Below are positions 25,486 through 33,692 of a stretch of 64,000 nucleotides of DNA, one piece after another. The notes beneath the pieces were generated by a model, which saw nothing but the letters and a program-made list of their open reading frames with translations, was not told the origin of the DNA and did not search any database. Within the stretch, counting starts at the first letter, position 1, and the number at the start of each line of letters is the position of its first letter. Source of the stretch: JAZTZP01 sp045637525. GTDB lineage: Bacteria > Bacillota > Clostridia > UBA1381. The DNA lies in the NCBI GenBank assembly GCA_045637525.1, contig JAZTZP010000150.1, positions 62,001 to 126,000 of the forward strand, read 5' to 3'. The translations under genes were made by a program, and so were the position numbers.

Positions 25486-25513
25486 TTACTTTCATAAAAT
25501 ATTACAGTATAAT
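25486..25513 (+). promoter_or_regulatory. Probable promoter of the 25536-26396 unit
   Basis: TTACTT (25486-25491), 16-bp spacer and TATAAT (25508-25513), 22 bp before the first start codon. The -35 box is weak. Confidence 0.55.
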
Positions 25514-25535
25514 TATTTTAGGAGGAAGTCTAATC

Positions 25536-25778
25536 ATGAGTGATAATTTAAATGAAATTTTGAAGAACATCGATCAGAACAAATTAAGAGCGCTCGCAAA
25601 TTCGAAAGCCGGCAGAGACCTGGCAAGCCGACTCACCGCAAGTGATAAGAAAAAATTAATTAATGAGATTAACAAGCTTGATCCGAAACAGGTAAAACAG
25701 AAATTAAATGAAATTAACGGCAATAATTCACAGAGATTCAATACTGAAGATATTATAAGTATACTGAAAAAACTGTGA
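25536..25778 (+). CDS. Small helical protein, unknown
   Basis: An 80-residue soluble, lysine/asparagine-rich protein with four likely short helices (ILKNIDQNKLRALANSKAGR, LTASDKKKLINEINK, QVKQKLNEING, TEDIISILKKL). Start ATG 25536 has AGGAGG upstream. It is the first of three tightly spaced genes (16 bp to the next). I do not recognise a named family. The helical, charged character resembles small regulatory or scaffold proteins, but that is only an impression. Confidence 0.7.
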   Translation: MSDNLNEILKNIDQNKLRALANSKAGRDLASRLTASDKKKLINEINKLDPKQVKQKLNEINGNNSQRFNTEDIISILKKL

Positions 25779-25794
25779 GAGGGAGGGATTAAAA

Positions 25795-26139
25795 GTGGCT
25801 AATAATGATTCTGTCTATGACGCAATTAAAGGGTTGTTAGGCGATAATGCCGAGGAAAAAATCGGAGCGGTTATGAATACGTTAAGCAATGGTAACCATA
25901 GCGAAAATAACGCCGAAGTGATGCAGAAACAAACACCTGAGTTTAATTTGAAAAATATTGATTATCTGATGAGACTCAGAAATGTTATGGACGAACTTGA
26001 AAATGTCGGAGATGATAACAGATCAAGGCTTTTAATATCCTTAAAGCCGTATATGAGCACAAGCAGGAAAAAGACGATAGATTCAGCGATTAAACTGCTG
26101 AATCTTACAAAGTTGTCATCTTTATTCAGTGCGGAGTGA
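25795..26139 (+). CDS. Small soluble protein, unknown
   Basis: A 114-residue protein. The N-terminal half (about 1-50) is rich in Asn and Gly (KGLLGDNAEEKIGAVMNTL). The C-terminal half is helical and basic (NIDYLMRLRNVMDELENVG, LKPYMSTSRKKTIDSAIKLL), a pattern seen in small clustered proteins of Clostridia with no assigned role. GTG start at 25795 follows GAGGGAGGG. The stop overlaps the start of the next gene by 4 bp, so the products probably act together. Confidence 0.7.
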   Translation: MANNDSVYDAIKGLLGDNAEEKIGAVMNTLSNGNHSENNAEVMQKQTPEFNLKNIDYLMRLRNVMDELENVGDDNRSRLLISLKPYMSTSRKKTIDSAIKLLNLTKLSSLFSAE

Positions 26140-26396
26140 GTGCCATGTACAGACGATATTACAGCTATAATGATATGCCGGTTCCTGTTAAACCGGAACT
26201 GAAACAGGAGGCGGCGCAGATACATAAATCAGTTCAAAAAAATCCTTTAAATACCGAAAAGAAAAAGGGTGTTTTAGAAAATCTGAAGATTGATGACATA
26301 ATAATTCTGGCAGTGATTTTTATTTTATTTATGGACGAATGCGATGATTTATTATTACTTGCGGCACTTGCTTTTATTTTTCTTAACCGTGAATAA
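26136..26396 (+). CDS. Small membrane protein with basic tail, unknown
   Basis: An 86-residue protein. A Tyr-rich start (MYRRYYSYNDMPVPVKP) is followed by a Lys/Gln-rich middle and a C-terminal hydrophobic hairpin (about 52-84, IIILAVIFILFMDECDDLLL then AALAFIFLNRE) with an acidic DECDD turn. ATGA overlap with the preceding gene. A start at the second Met (26145) is possible. It could anchor the two upstream soluble proteins to the membrane. The family is unknown to me. Confidence 0.7.
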   Translation: MSAMYRRYYSYNDMPVPVKPELKQEAAQIHKSVQKNPLNTEKKKGVLENLKIDDIIILAVIFILFMDECDDLLLLAALAFIFLNRE

Positions 26397-26450
26397 TTTA
26401 TAAGTTGGCAAGAGATAATAAAACCGAAATTTACAAACGGAGGTCTTAAT

Positions 26451-27077
26451 ATGGATTTTAAGAATTCTAAAACAAGAGAAAATTTATTAAAAGCCTTTGC
26501 GGGTGAGAGTCAGGCGAGAAACAGATATACAATTGCTGCCGGTGAGGCGCGGAAAAACGGCTTGCCGATACTCGAAGCGGTTTTTCTGTTTACCGCCGAT
26601 CAGGAGCGGGAACATGCGGAAGTGTTTTATAAGCATTTAAGGGAATGTTCCGGAGAAAATATAAAAATTGAGGGAACGTATCCGATAGATTTATACTCAA
26701 GCGTTGAAGAATTGTTAAGAGCGGCGCAGGGAAATGAATATCATGAAAATGAAGTGGTTTATAAAGAGTTTGGTGATATTGCAAATTCGGAAGGTTTTAC
26801 CGTGATTGGTCATACATTCCATAACATAGCAGCCATAGAAAAAGTTCACGGAGACAGGTTTGGTTATTTCGCTAATCTTCTTGAACAAAACAATCTGTTT
26901 GTGACAAGCGTGGAAGCAGGGTGGATGTGCACGAAATGTGGCTATATTTTAAATTCAAACAAAGCTCCTGAAAAATGCCCGGTATGCGGACATGAACGCG
27001 GATATTTTATCCGTCTCGGTCTCGCGCCTTATTCATCGGCTATGACTCAGGAGTATAATAAAGGTAATAATCAGTAA
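26451..27077 (+). CDS. rbr: Rubrerythrin
   Basis: A 208-residue rubrerythrin. The ferritin-like di-iron domain (about 1-145) has the Glu/His ligands in FAGESQARNRY, DQEREHAEVF, NEVVYKEFGDIANSEG and AIEKVHGDRF. The C-terminal rubredoxin domain (about 160-190) has CTKCGY and CPVCGH, which bind one Fe(SCys)4. It reduces hydrogen peroxide with electrons from NAD(P)H via rubredoxin-type partners and is a main oxidative defence of strict anaerobes. Monocistronic, with a CGGAGG ribosome site and a strong terminator downstream. No PerR gene adjacent. Confidence 0.95.
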   Translation: MDFKNSKTRENLLKAFAGESQARNRYTIAAGEARKNGLPILEAVFLFTADQEREHAEVFYKHLRECSGENIKIEGTYPIDLYSSVEELLRAAQGNEYHENEVVYKEFGDIANSEGFTVIGHTFHNIAAIEKVHGDRFGYFANLLEQNNLFVTSVEAGWMCTKCGYILNSNKAPEKCPVCGHERGYFIRLGLAPYSSAMTQEYNKGNNQ

Positions 27078-27092
27078 CATATACTATGATTT

Positions 27093-27139
27093 AAGAGTGT
27101 TTTAAGGTGCACAAAACAGAAGCTTAAAACACTCTTTTT
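27093..27139 (+). terminator. Terminator of rubrerythrin
   Basis: AAGAGTGTTTTAAG pairs with CTTAAAACACTCTT (14 bp), followed by TTTT. Confidence 0.92.
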
Positions 27140-27215
27140 GTTGTGCAATTAACGCAAAAAAGACTTTGTGCAATGTGAATACATCACAAAAGTAATTGAA
27201 AAATCAAAAAAACTA

Positions 27216-27244
27216 TTGACAAATTTGATGTTTTGGTGTACAAT
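27216..27244 (+). promoter_or_regulatory. Promoter of the polysaccharide locus
   Basis: TTGACA (27216-27221), 17-bp spacer and TACAAT (27239-27244). The predicted leader from about 27251 to 27535 is nearly 290 nt long, far more than needed for translation. Confidence 0.85.
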
Positions 27245-27250
27245 AAAGAT

Positions 27251-27535
27251 AGTATGTGGTTTTATTTAAGTTTGCAGTGTGAGCGAATAATCAATTTAAA
27301 CCCAATTGTGAACAATCAATGCAGGTGTAAGATTCAATGTTGTTATTGATTTTTATGATACAGTGGATATATTACCGGTAGTATATCCATTGTATCTTGT
27401 TATGTTGTAATTACATAATCAGTTAGTTCATACATAGAATGTCATAAGCTTTACCTGGCCTGTTATCATTGAAATAAACCAAAAGAAAAATCTCAGGGTG
27501 ATTTTAGATTAATTTATCTTAAATAGGAGTAGGGT
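27251..27535 (+). promoter_or_regulatory. Long structured leader of the polysaccharide locus
   Basis: This non-coding stretch holds a hairpin at 27357-27396 (GATACAGTGGATATA with TATATCCATTGTATC, 15 bp, one G-T pair, loop TTACCGGTAG). It is not followed by a U-run. A 14-codon ORF (27337-27381, MLLLIFMIQWIYYR) preceded by AGGTG ends inside the hairpin. Exopolysaccharide operons in Firmicutes often use leader RNA and processive antitermination (EAR or LoaP systems). No known riboswitch class was recognised, and no loaP gene is in the window. Confidence 0.55.
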
Positions 27536-28177
27536 ATGAATAATACGGAGCATGTTGAAGCAAAAATTAAAATTGAAGATGTGGTTGTAGAACCTAAAAT
27601 TGTATTTGAGTTCATAAAAAGAGTTTTCGATATTGTTGCATCGTTAATTGCAATAGTTATATTAGCAATACCGATGATCATAATTGCAATCATTGTTCGG
27701 ATGGATTCTCCCGGAAAGGCTATTTATGTGCAGGAGCGGTTGGGCAAAAACAGTAAGCCATTCAATGTCTATAAGTTTCGGTCTATGAGAATGGATGCCG
27801 AAAAGGATGGGGCTCAATGGGCACAGAAGAATGATACTCGCGTTACTAAATTCGGTTCCGTATTAAGAAAGACAAGACTTGATGAACTTCCACAGTTGTT
27901 TTGTATTTTAAAAGGTGATATGAGTATAGTCGGACCCCGTCCTGAACGTGAAATATTCTATAATGAATTTGATAAGTATATTGATGGGTTCAGACAAAGA
28001 TTATGTATTACTCCCGGTTTAACAGGGTGGGCTCAGATTAATGGAGGATATTCACTAAAGCCGGAGGAAAAGATAATTTTCGATATTGAGTACATAAAAC
28101 GCCGGTCAATTATATTTGATTTAAAGATAATATTCAAAACTGTTGCAATTGTATTTAATCACAAAGGAGCATATTAG
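27536..28177 (+). CDS. Initiating polyprenyl-phosphate sugar phosphotransferase
   Basis: A 213-residue small phosphoglycosyltransferase (WcaJ/PglC-type bacterial sugar transferase). A single hydrophobic re-entrant helix lies at about 28-55 (KRVFDIVASLIAIVILAIP). The catalytic half follows, with YKFRSMRMDAE, the LDELPQL Asp-Glu dyad (about 122-127) and GDMSIVGPRPERE. It transfers a sugar-1-phosphate from a UDP-sugar to undecaprenyl phosphate and so begins repeat-unit synthesis. It is the first gene of the locus, as expected. The exact first sugar cannot be read. Preceded by AGGAGTAGGGT. Confidence 0.92.
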   Translation: MNNTEHVEAKIKIEDVVVEPKIVFEFIKRVFDIVASLIAIVILAIPMIIIAIIVRMDSPGKAIYVQERLGKNSKPFNVYKFRSMRMDAEKDGAQWAQKNDTRVTKFGSVLRKTRLDELPQLFCILKGDMSIVGPRPEREIFYNEFDKYIDGFRQRLCITPGLTGWAQINGGYSLKPEEKIIFDIEYIKRRSIIFDLKIIFKTVAIVFNHKGAY

Positions 28178-28191
28178 AAGGGGTTTAGGAA

Positions 28192-28929
28192 ATGGATATA
28201 ACTGTTAGTATCATAACTGCAACTCATAACAGTGCATGTACTGTGGCGAGAACTGTTGAATCAGTTTTAGCACAGACGGTACCACCGAAAGAGTACATAG
28301 TATTTGACGGATTATCAACGGATAATACTGTCGAAATCATTGAAAGTTATAGAGAGCAATTTGATCAAAAGGGAATAAAACTAATTGTTAGATCTGAATC
28401 TGACAGCGGTATGTATGATGCTATCAACAAAGGTGTTGAATTAGCGACAGGTGATATTATCGGAAATGTAAATAGTGATGATTATTATGAACCGATAGCT
28501 GTTGAGACTGTAATCGATACGTATAAAAAGACCGGATTTGGAATGATGTATGCTGATTTGAGGATTGTAAAACCCACCGGTAATATAGTAAAAAAAGCTA
28601 AATTAAAGAAATTTGCAACTACAAGATATTGGAATCATCCTACTACTTTTATTACCAAGGAAGTGTATAAAGAATATCAATATAAACTTGAAAGTATGTA
28701 TGATGATTGTGATTTAATGCTTAGAATAAGAAAAAGCCCACATAAGGTTGTGGTTGTGAATAAAATTCTCTCCAATTTTTGCTTTGGTGGTATGAGTACA
28801 CAGAAAAATCTCGATGATGTTATTGAACGTATAAAAATACGATGTAAGATTTATAAGAATAATGGATATGGTTTTATCTATTATATTGATAGTTTTTTGA
28901 TGGAATTTGTTAAGTTTATATTAGCGTAA
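28192..28929 (+). CDS. Glycosyltransferase family 2
   Basis: A 245-residue GT-A-fold enzyme. The opening MDITVSIITATHNSACTVAR, the IVFDGLSTDNTVEII strand and the metal-site NSDDYY (near residue 95) are typical of GT2. An extra region downstream contains MYDDCDLMLRIRK. It resembles the WcaE/colanic-acid type of GT2 that adds the second or third sugar. It lies 14 bp after the initiating enzyme. Donor and acceptor unknown. Confidence 0.88.
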   Translation: MDITVSIITATHNSACTVARTVESVLAQTVPPKEYIVFDGLSTDNTVEIIESYREQFDQKGIKLIVRSESDSGMYDAINKGVELATGDIIGNVNSDDYYEPIAVETVIDTYKKTGFGMMYADLRIVKPTGNIVKKAKLKKFATTRYWNHPTTFITKEVYKEYQYKLESMYDDCDLMLRIRKSPHKVVVVNKILSNFCFGGMSTQKNLDDVIERIKIRCKIYKNNGYGFIYYIDSFLMEFVKFILA

Positions 28930-28945
28930 TTATATGGAGTACAAG

Positions 28946-30091
28946 ATGAAAATATTGCATATTTGTTTAGGAAATTATTTTGTTGATAACTACACATACC
29001 AAGAGAATTTATTAACTAAGTATCATAAAAAGATGGGATGTGAGGTAGAAGTTATTGCTTCTTTAGAGACTTTCGATACAGATGGTAATACGTCATATCT
29101 AAAAGAAGCTAATACCTACTATAATGAAAATGATATTAAAGTTACTAGATTAAAATATTTTGGTTTGGCGGGATTTTTGTCGAAAAAATTTAAAATGTTT
29201 GTGGGTCTTTATCGTGCAATTGCGCATGCCAAACCAGATATAATATTTATTCATAATTGTCAGTTTTTAGATATTCGTTATGTAGTTAAATATTTAAAAA
29301 CACATAGAAATGTTAAAGTTTTTGTTGATAGCCATGCAGATTATTCTAATAGTGCAACGAATTGGTTTTCTAAAAATATTTTACATAAGTTTTTCTGGAG
29401 GAGATGTGCACATTTGATCGAGCCGTATGCTACCAAGTTTTATGGTGTATTGCCAACAAGAGTAGATTTCTTAGTTGATTTATATAAACTTCCTAAGGAA
29501 AAATGCGAACTTTTGGTGATGGGTGTTGATGATGAAATGGTTGATATTAATAGTTCTCCAAAAGTAAGAGAAAGAGTCCGGAATGACTATAATATTTTGG
29601 ACGATGAATATTTGATTGTTACAGGTGGTAAAATTGATTTGTTTAAAAAGCAAACATTGCTGTTAATGGATGCTGTGAACAATATGTCAGTAAACATAAA
29701 ATTAATAGTATTTGGCTCAGTTATACCGGAATTAAAGAAAGAAGTAGAAAAAAGATGTTCCGAAAAAGTTAAATACATAGGTTGGCTTAATTCTAAAGAT
29801 ACGTATCAATATTTTTCTGCTTGTGATTTTGCAGTTTTTCCGGGAAGACATTCAGTAATATGGGAACAGGTAGCTGGACAGGGAGTACCTCTGATAGTGA
29901 AATATTGGGACGGAACAACACATATTGATTGTGGTGGTAATGTCAACTTTTTGTATAATGACAGTGTAGAAGAAATAATGGAAAGTATAGAGCAAACAAT
30001 AGAAAATCTCGATGAAATGAAAAAAAGAGCAAGCGAGTTTTCAGGTGATTTTTTGTATTCTGAGATTGCAAAAAGAAGCATATGTTTATGA
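28946..30091 (+). CDS. Glycosyltransferase family 4 (GT-B)
   Basis: A 381-residue GT-B enzyme. The N-terminal domain opens MKILHICLGNYFVDNYTYQE and the C-terminal domain carries the nucleotide-sugar site with FPGRHSVIWEQVAGQGVP (about residues 300-317), a GT4-type E-x7-E region in which a Gln is next to Gly. ATG 28946 is chosen over 28934 because GGAG (28936-28939) stands 6 bp before it. Base composition from here to about 36,500 is visibly more AT-rich than the flanking genes. A gap of 174 bp follows with no feature I can support. Confidence 0.87.
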   Translation: MKILHICLGNYFVDNYTYQENLLTKYHKKMGCEVEVIASLETFDTDGNTSYLKEANTYYNENDIKVTRLKYFGLAGFLSKKFKMFVGLYRAIAHAKPDIIFIHNCQFLDIRYVVKYLKTHRNVKVFVDSHADYSNSATNWFSKNILHKFFWRRCAHLIEPYATKFYGVLPTRVDFLVDLYKLPKEKCELLVMGVDDEMVDINSSPKVRERVRNDYNILDDEYLIVTGGKIDLFKKQTLLLMDAVNNMSVNIKLIVFGSVIPELKKEVEKRCSEKVKYIGWLNSKDTYQYFSACDFAVFPGRHSVIWEQVAGQGVPLIVKYWDGTTHIDCGGNVNFLYNDSVEEIMESIEQTIENLDEMKKRASEFSGDFLYSEIAKRSICL

Positions 30092-30265
30092 GATAATATG
30101 AACAGAAATGAAAAACTTTGAGAATTCAAGAATATAAAATGAATTTATAAAAGTACATAATATAAGCATGTATATTTTCAAATTCAAAACGTAAGAACGT
30201 GTAGTTCAGGTTTATAATTTGAAAAAAATAATAAATCGGGTTATTAAAATTAGAGGTGCAAGCAT

Positions 30266-31534
30266 ATGGGTTTTTTTGCTTTAGCAATGGCATATTCATA
30301 CAGTTTTTTCTTCATTTTACAATCTATTTTAGGATTAGATGAAGGCGGTATGGGTTTAAAAATATACAGTGTCATTATGACGTTTTTTTGCATATTCATA
30401 TATATAAGAGATGTTTTAAGAAAAAAAGAACTTAGAGTCAACGATCTAAAATATATTTGGGCAATTGTGTTGATAACAATTTTATTTTATTGGACAAGTG
30501 TTAAATTCGGTGGTGCAAATGAAAGGTATAAGGGGTTATTCTTGAGTTTTGGTGTCCGGTGTATACCATCGTTGTTGGTAGCGCTTCTTTTGGCGAAATA
30601 TGATAATTACATAGATAAAATGATAAAAGCTTTGCCAGTTTTTATGTTTATGTATACATTAGCTGTACTGTTAGCTGTATTAAATAAGAGTGACTCTAAG
30701 TATGTTAAAGAGCTGTTTGATACAGGAGGAATGAATTATCAAAATGTATCGTACTATTCTTGTTATGCGTTCTTGATGAACTACTTGATTATAGGTCTGC
30801 ATGGAAAAGTCAAATTTCCGGGTGTGTTTAATAATGTCGTTGCAAAAATATTTTTTGTTGCATTATTACCTGTGCAGGTTTATTGTATGCTATCGGGCGG
30901 CGGGCGAGGAGCGTTGGTATTATTCTTTATAGGAGTACTTATATTAACCTTTTTTTGTTTTGGTGACAGATTTAAAAGAGTGGAAACTTATGTGTATTTA
31001 ATAATTATAGGGGTAATAGTTGTCATAGTATATAGATATCTTATTAATTCTGAAGGTTTAAGTACCGGGATACGAAGATTAACGAATTTTTTCACCGATG
31101 CAAATGCTATAAAGACTGACGTTAGAAATGATTTAAGAGAAGATGCCATTTTGCTGTGGGGGGCAAGTCCGATATTTGGTTGGGGAATGGGCTCGGTGTT
31201 CTATGTCTTTGAAGTGTATTCACATAATATGGTTTCTGATATGCTTATGGAAACAGGTATTGTTGGTACTATGATAATGGTTATTTGCATGATTATATCT
31301 TTAAAAACGATGTTTAAGCTTATTAGTCGTGATAGTAAATATGTTATAATTGCATTGGTACTTATTTGCAGTATTGTTATGCTCCAGTTTTCGAATTATT
31401 ATTTAAGTGATAGCGGTTTATGGTTCGCGCTGTTTTATTTTATGGCGAAGAATGATATTCAAAAACGCGAAGCCTGGATGAATTCGTTGACAGGTGAAAG
31501 TACAGCACCAATTGTTGGCGATAAAAAGTCGTAA
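30266..31534 (+). CDS. Wzy-like O-antigen/exopolysaccharide polymerase
   Basis: A 422-residue integral membrane protein with about ten to eleven hydrophobic segments, and no enzymatic motif other than the region FGWGMGSVFYVFEVYSHNM (about 300-318). A conserved His in a loop followed by a Gly-rich helix is the mark of O-antigen ligase/polymerase-like proteins. It would join lipid-linked repeat units on the outer face of the membrane. The locus contains one flippase (34761) and this polymerase, so synthesis is Wzx/Wzy-dependent. Start ATG 30266 with a GAGGTG ribosome site. Confidence 0.78.
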   Translation: MGFFALAMAYSYSFFFILQSILGLDEGGMGLKIYSVIMTFFCIFIYIRDVLRKKELRVNDLKYIWAIVLITILFYWTSVKFGGANERYKGLFLSFGVRCIPSLLVALLLAKYDNYIDKMIKALPVFMFMYTLAVLLAVLNKSDSKYVKELFDTGGMNYQNVSYYSCYAFLMNYLIIGLHGKVKFPGVFNNVVAKIFFVALLPVQVYCMLSGGGRGALVLFFIGVLILTFFCFGDRFKRVETYVYLIIIGVIVVIVYRYLINSEGLSTGIRRLTNFFTDANAIKTDVRNDLREDAILLWGASPIFGWGMGSVFYVFEVYSHNMVSDMLMETGIVGTMIMVICMIISLKTMFKLISRDSKYVIIALVLICSIVMLQFSNYYLSDSGLWFALFYFMAKNDIQKREAWMNSLTGESTAPIVGDKKS

Positions 31535-31603
31535 ATGATATGGTGCGAGGTTAAGTGTTTAAAATTAATTATTGAGGTAATGAATATAGGGAGGTGTTAC
31601 TTG

Positions 31604-32497
31604 ATGATATATGTATACCCTAAATTTTCAAAATTCGAATTACCTTTTGTAAGGATAGGTGGGGCCGGATTAGGGAATTTATTGTTTACTTATTCTCGGG
31701 CGCTGATTTATGCAAATGAAAATTGTTATAAGCTTATATGGCCTACATGGCCGAGTTTTAAGATTGGTCCGTATTTAAGACGAGAGCTGGATAAGCGGTT
31801 TTATGGCGATTTATTTGTAAATAATTCCGGATATGTTGACGGAATAGAAAAATTTAAAATTTTAGCTTTCAATAAAAAGATAAATCAGGACGATGTTGAA
31901 TCTGTTAAAGATAATGATGTTGTTATTTTTGATAAATTTAAAATGAATTTTGAGGGGATAAAAAAGTACAGAGATGTAATCAGAGATGACTTAATAAAAA
32001 ATCTTAGTGAGAAAAACAAAAAAGCACTTGATTTTGATTTTACAAATTCGATAAGTGTACATATAAGACTTGGAGATTTTGGTGCACCATCTGTTGATAA
32101 GCTTAAGCGTGGCTGTAATAATACAAGTATACCCATAGAATGGTATGTGAAAGTTATTCTGCAAATTAGAAAGATTATAGGCAGAGATATAAAAGTGTAT
32201 GTTTTTTCAGATGGAAGTGATGAACAACTTGATGATGTGCTTAAATTGATTAATGTTGAGAAAATAACGTTTGGAACAAGTATTGCCGACATTATCGCAT
32301 TGTCAAGATCGAATTTGTTTATTGCGTCGGGTTCTTCATTTTCGATGTGGGCAAGATTTTTGGGTAATCTTTCTACAATTACGTATACTAATCAATTAAA
32401 AGACAAAATATGTGATGAGAATGGTTTTGAGTTTGAAACCGATAATGCTTGTTTTACATCTGAAATGAAAGAAAGTATAATAAGATTATTGAAATAA
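31604..32497 (+). CDS. Alpha-1,2-fucosyltransferase-like glycosyltransferase (GT11-type)
   Basis: A 297-residue protein with the fucosyltransferase motif I SVHIRLGDF (H-x-R-x-G-D), a GG-rich VRIGGAGLGNLLFTYSRAL N-terminal signature, VFSDGSDEQL (motif II-like) and ASGSSFSMWARFLG (motif III-like). This matches the GT11 group that transfers fucose from GDP-fucose, although other sugars are possible. The ATG at 31604 is chosen because GGGAGGTG lies just upstream. The frame is open from 31535, but the extra residues look like translated leader. No gmd or fcl gene for GDP-fucose is in the window. Confidence 0.72.
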   Translation: MIYVYPKFSKFELPFVRIGGAGLGNLLFTYSRALIYANENCYKLIWPTWPSFKIGPYLRRELDKRFYGDLFVNNSGYVDGIEKFKILAFNKKINQDDVESVKDNDVVIFDKFKMNFEGIKKYRDVIRDDLIKNLSEKNKKALDFDFTNSISVHIRLGDFGAPSVDKLKRGCNNTSIPIEWYVKVILQIRKIIGRDIKVYVFSDGSDEQLDDVLKLINVEKITFGTSIADIIALSRSNLFIASGSSFSMWARFLGNLSTITYTNQLKDKICDENGFEFETDNACFTSEMKESIIRLLK

Positions 32498-32511
32498 GGA
32501 GAACGTATTTG

Positions 32512-33456
32512 ATGAAGTACATAATTCATATTTTGAAAAATATCAAACGTTTTTGTTATAACCACAGTGATAATGAGTTTAAAAAAACAAAGATTGTCAA
32601 CAATACTGAATTAAATGCGGATAAGACATTTTATATTATACGCAGAACTGTACAGGCCGGTTTTTTTTCAAATTTTTTATTTATTCTTGGTCATATGATA
32701 TATGCGGATAAAAAGGGATATATACCTGTTGTTGATATGAAAAATTATATCACATTATATAATGAAGAGAATGCTATTAACGGAACCATGAATGCCTGGG
32801 AATATTATTATGAGCAAGAGTTTGATTTAGAGGAAGTATATAAAAGCAAGAATGTGATTTTATCAGATGATTTATATTTGTCACAGTATGTTCCCAGCTA
32901 CGTCGGCAAATATGCATTTTGCATTGATAAACAATATATAAGCAACATAAATAGTTACATTAATAAGTATATTTGCATGAAGCCAAATGTTTATGAGTTT
33001 TATTCGCAACTAAGGGAAGAGATGAATAATAGGTGTGTTTTGGGAGTTCATATACGGGGTACTGATATGAATGTTTGCCAGGATCATCCCCAACCGTTGG
33101 GGGTAGAAACATTTATTGAGAACATTAAGCATTTTATTAAATATAATCACGTTGATAAAATATTGCTTTGCACTGATGAGCAATATATAGAAAGTGTAGT
33201 AAATGAAGAGTTTGGAGATTTAGTGATTTGTTCTAATTCATATCGTGCCAAAGAAGGAGCAACAAGCGGTATACATTTGGAAAAAACAATAGAAAATGTA
33301 AGAGAAAATCACAAATATATGTTGGGACTTGAAGTGCTAAGGGATATGATGGCTTTGTCGGAATGTGATTATTTAATGTGCGGAAAATCAAATGTTCCAT
33401 TGGTCGCAATGATTTATAATAATAATAATTATAAACAAATCAAACTTATAGTTTGA
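32512..33456 (+). CDS. Fucosyltransferase-like protein (HxRGTD motif)
   Basis: A 314-residue soluble protein with VLGVHIRGTDMNVCQDHPQP (about 178-197). The H-x-R-G-T-D motif is shared by alpha-1,6-fucosyltransferases (GT23) and O-fucosyltransferase-like families. The later segments KILLCTDEQYIESV and LMCGKSNVPLVAM support the assignment. It lies directly after a GT11-type gene (14 bp), a second enzyme of the same superfamily. Start ATG 32512 with AAGGAG 9 bp upstream, and TTG 32509 possible. The sugar is uncertain. The region 33457-33692 after it is AT-rich and shows nothing I can support. Confidence 0.65.
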   Translation: MKYIIHILKNIKRFCYNHSDNEFKKTKIVNNTELNADKTFYIIRRTVQAGFFSNFLFILGHMIYADKKGYIPVVDMKNYITLYNEENAINGTMNAWEYYYEQEFDLEEVYKSKNVILSDDLYLSQYVPSYVGKYAFCIDKQYISNINSYINKYICMKPNVYEFYSQLREEMNNRCVLGVHIRGTDMNVCQDHPQPLGVETFIENIKHFIKYNHVDKILLCTDEQYIESVVNEEFGDLVICSNSYRAKEGATSGIHLEKTIENVRENHKYMLGLEVLRDMMALSECDYLMCGKSNVPLVAMIYNNNNYKQIKLIV

Positions 33457-33692
33457 TACTGTGCTATTAACCATTTGAAAATATTAAATGTTTCTGTGGT
33501 GAATTTACATGAAGATATTTGTTTTTTACGGTGTAAAACGTTGGATTTATAAGTATAGTTACGTATAGTAACAGGATAGATTGTAAGAAATAGTAGTTTG
33601 TATGCATAGCAATCTAATATTAAAAAACGTGTAAAACTTAATTTTTTTGAATTTTACAATCGGCTAATATGAATTTTTAAGGAGATATTAAT

